A DNA stretch of 64,000 nt from Erpobdella octoculata (taxonomy: Eukaryota > Annelida > Clitellata > Hirudinida > Erpobdellidae), in assembly GCA_963978895.1 (NCBI GenBank), contig OZ022238.1, positions 24,402,515-24,466,514 on the forward strand. The letters are read 5' to 3'. Position numbers and translations under genes: made by a program. The notes beneath the pieces are model-generated. The model was not told the DNA's origin. It did not search any database and saw only the letters and a program-made list of their open reading frames with translations. Of this stretch, positions 61,919-64,000 are shown one piece after another. How positions within the stretch are numbered: the stretch's first letter is position 1; every line of letters begins with the position of its first letter.

Positions 61919-62780
61919 TATATAAATTAATTTACCAAAGACAGCAGAGCGTCACACAAAAACGTCTTACACAGACATGGGCTATTATCTATATTAATTA
62001 TTATATGCCTAGCAAGTTTGAAAACGTTCTTAACAGAAATGGCATTTTCAAAATTTGTTGAATTATACCGTAATAAGAACATCAAATGTTTTTAGCGATG
62101 GCAGATGATAATGAGTTGAAATCGGTTTAAATTATTTTTTTAAGTTTTCACTTTAAAACATATTTTGCGACAATATTAAGTTAAAATGCATAATTTATCA
62201 GTCGGGAAGATGAGAATTTGCACTTCTTTTATTTTAATCTTGGGGGCTGAAACTTACAGAAATCGACAAAAACTTGGTCGATTTTATTAATAATCAAATA
62301 ATGTGGAGAGCAAAAATTATGATCATTACAAGGGGTAATCTTTGGTTCAGCGGTAATGCGGTGTTTTTCTTAAAGTTTTTGCTAATTAAATCTTATGAAT
62401 AAATTACAGAATTTTGTTTCGCAAAATACCATTTAATCATTGAGCTTAGTTTGAAATCTAATAATTAATATTCACCTTCACAACTATTCTGGTTTTGTTA
62501 AACCTTATTCTTATTTTTATATTTAGTTCAATAAATCAAATATTCGTTGTAAATAAGTCATAGAAGTTGAAATTGAATCCAGGTTAACCTTCAGCAGCTT
62601 CTCAAAACGTATTGATTAAAACCGTACTTCTAAATTTTCAGAGAAAAATTTGCATATCGTACAAGATCAGTTTTGTGAAATAAGATAATTTTTCTTTGAA
62701 GGACTTTTTAGGAAACAATTAGTCGTGAGCATTCATTTTATGCATAAATAATAACATTGGTGACGGAATCAACCGTCTAT
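61919..62780. other. unannotated AT-rich sequence
   Basis: The first about 47 bp repeat the sequence just left of the Helitron (60098-60143). No gene seen. Confidence 0.45.
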
Positions 62781-62794
62781 GAAATTAGTTTCAG

Positions 62795-63014
<220 letters not shown>

Positions 63015-63268
63015 CCATCATTGTCGTAAACATGAACAAGATTACCATCACAACCATTATCATTCTTACCAGACTTGACTACACCCTTACTGTCATCACG
63101 GATGAGCACTTTCATCACAGCTTCCTTTTTGACGGAAATTTTTTTCTGCTTTTCTTATTTCTGCCAAATGACTACGTTATATATTATTAAGCAATTGACG
63201 ATAAAATAAATATTTTAGAATAGGCGTTTTATGCCTCATCAATAAAAACGTGATTGTCTCTATTTCTT

Positions 63269-63470
<202 letters not shown>

Positions 63471-63479
63471 ATGTAAATG

Positions 63480-63680
63480 TAAATATAAATGTTTTGCTAA
63501 TTTATTGAGCGCCTTTTCCGCTTTGTTCAAAGGCGCTGTTCTTTTACATGCCCCACGGAGAGAACGATTTTACCCGCTAAATTTTCCGTTGACATGGGCT
63601 ACTAGGCAGTGAGTGGGAGTCGAACCGTGAAGCTCTCACATTCAAGGCTAACCCTTTACCAACTCAGCTAACCTAGCACC
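63480..63680 (-). mobile_element. tRNA-derived SINE
   Basis: Minus strand: box A TAGCTGAGTTGGTA (63670-63657) and box B GGTTCGACTCC (63626-63616) at tRNA-like spacing; then a body with AAGGCGCTCAATAAATT toward the 3' end beside (AT)n. The T-stem is mispaired, so not a functional tRNA. RNA polymerase III promoter boxes appear intact. Confidence 0.7.
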
Positions 63681-63855
63681 AATGGTACTGGTTTCGCTTT
63701 TCCCATCTATTGATACCCCGACAAGTATTATTATTATTAACAATTATTATATTAGAAGGTATAAGTAGCATTAACCAAGCTTTATTTATTATCATCCAAT
63801 AAACTAAAAAACCATTCTTCTGGACCTGTAATACGATTTGACGATATTATAACAG

Positions 63856-63875
63856 TGGTGATCAGAAGTGGGATT
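63856..63875 (+). promoter_or_regulatory. putative LTR-retrotransposon primer-binding site
   Basis: TGGTGATCAGAAGTGGGATT begins with TGG (complement of tRNA CCA) one base after TATAACA, a plausible LTR 3' end. It resembles the complement of a tRNA-Leu 3' end with one extra base. AATAAA at 63801 fits an LTR polyadenylation signal. Confidence 0.55.
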
Positions 63876-63881
63876 ACAAGA

Positions 63882-64000
63882 ATGGTTTTGAGAGCATTGG
63901 ATGAACTCTGGATACTCGAGTTGAGGCGGGAACTTAGAAAACGAGAGCTCAGTGATAAAGGAAGAAAGTCTGAGCTCGTGGACCGCCTCCGGACGTCATT
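63882..64000 (+). CDS. SAP-domain gag-like protein, N-terminal part, cut by window edge
   Basis: ATG at 63882, seven bases after the likely primer-binding site, open to the end (39 codons). Residues about 10-36 (ILELRRELRKRELSDKGRKS plus ELVDRL) match a SAP motif, a short helix-turn-helix-like DNA-binding module. SAP motifs open Gag-like proteins of some invertebrate LTR retrotransposons. The codon composition is GC-richer than the flanks. The rest of the element lies outside the window, so family (gypsy or BEL) is open. Confidence 0.6.
   Translation, partial: MVLRALDELWILELRRELRKRELSDKGRKSELVDRLRTS

Noticed and set aside
63610..63680. Functional tRNA gene
   Set aside because: Boxes A and B are good, but the T-stem mispairs and the sequence continues into a SINE-like body.

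Overview
This window looks like intergenic DNA from an AT-rich, repeat-laden animal genome, probably an aquatic invertebrate of the cnidarian or mollusc sort. The taxon is inferred only from the mix of elements: R2-group and L2/CR1-like LINEs, Penelope-like arms, Helitrons, P, hAT, pogo-like and copia elements, and very long (CATA)n and (AT)n tracts. I found no host gene I could defend. Every coding stretch I recognise belongs to a transposable element, and most are broken.

Layout. 1-6.3 kb: a (CATA)n tract split by two short poly(A)-tailed retroposons, an R2-group LINE and an L2/CR1-like LINE. 6.35-7.09 kb: a TTAA-flanked inverted-repeat element. 7.4-8.9 kb: inverted Penelope-like arms, each with a hammerhead-like motif, around an 89-codon ORF. 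8.9-11.9 kb: (AT)n and nested, inverted Helitron pieces with an 18-bp minisatellite. 11.9-18.9 kb: LINE fragments, then a longer R2-group LINE on the minus strand, also set in (CATA)n and split by a P element with perfect 36-bp inverted ends and an exact 8-bp target duplication. 19.6-21.2 kb: a duplicated hairpin element mixed with LINE and Penelope-like pieces. 22.5-24.4 kb: two minisatellites. 27.3-32.0 kb: a decayed hAT element carrying a foldback-like insertion. 34.1-47.8 kb: a head-to-tail array of Helitron-like units of about 1.2-1.6 kb, interrupted by a young copia element (identical LTRs) and by a small hAT that keeps only the dimerisation-domain ORF. 48.8-63.5 kb: microsatellites, a pogo-like remnant, a decayed Helitron helicase, and a Helitron with a 157-bp tandem array. 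The last 120 bases open a SAP-domain gag-like reading frame just after a primer-binding site.

How it works together: insertions are layered, so relative ages can be read. The P element postdates the LINE it splits, the foldback postdates its hAT, and copia and the mini-hAT postdate the Helitron-like array. The youngest-looking element is copia. The most unusual patterns are the repeated association of LINE ends with (CATA)n, the tandem Helitron-like array, and the exact P-element insertion.
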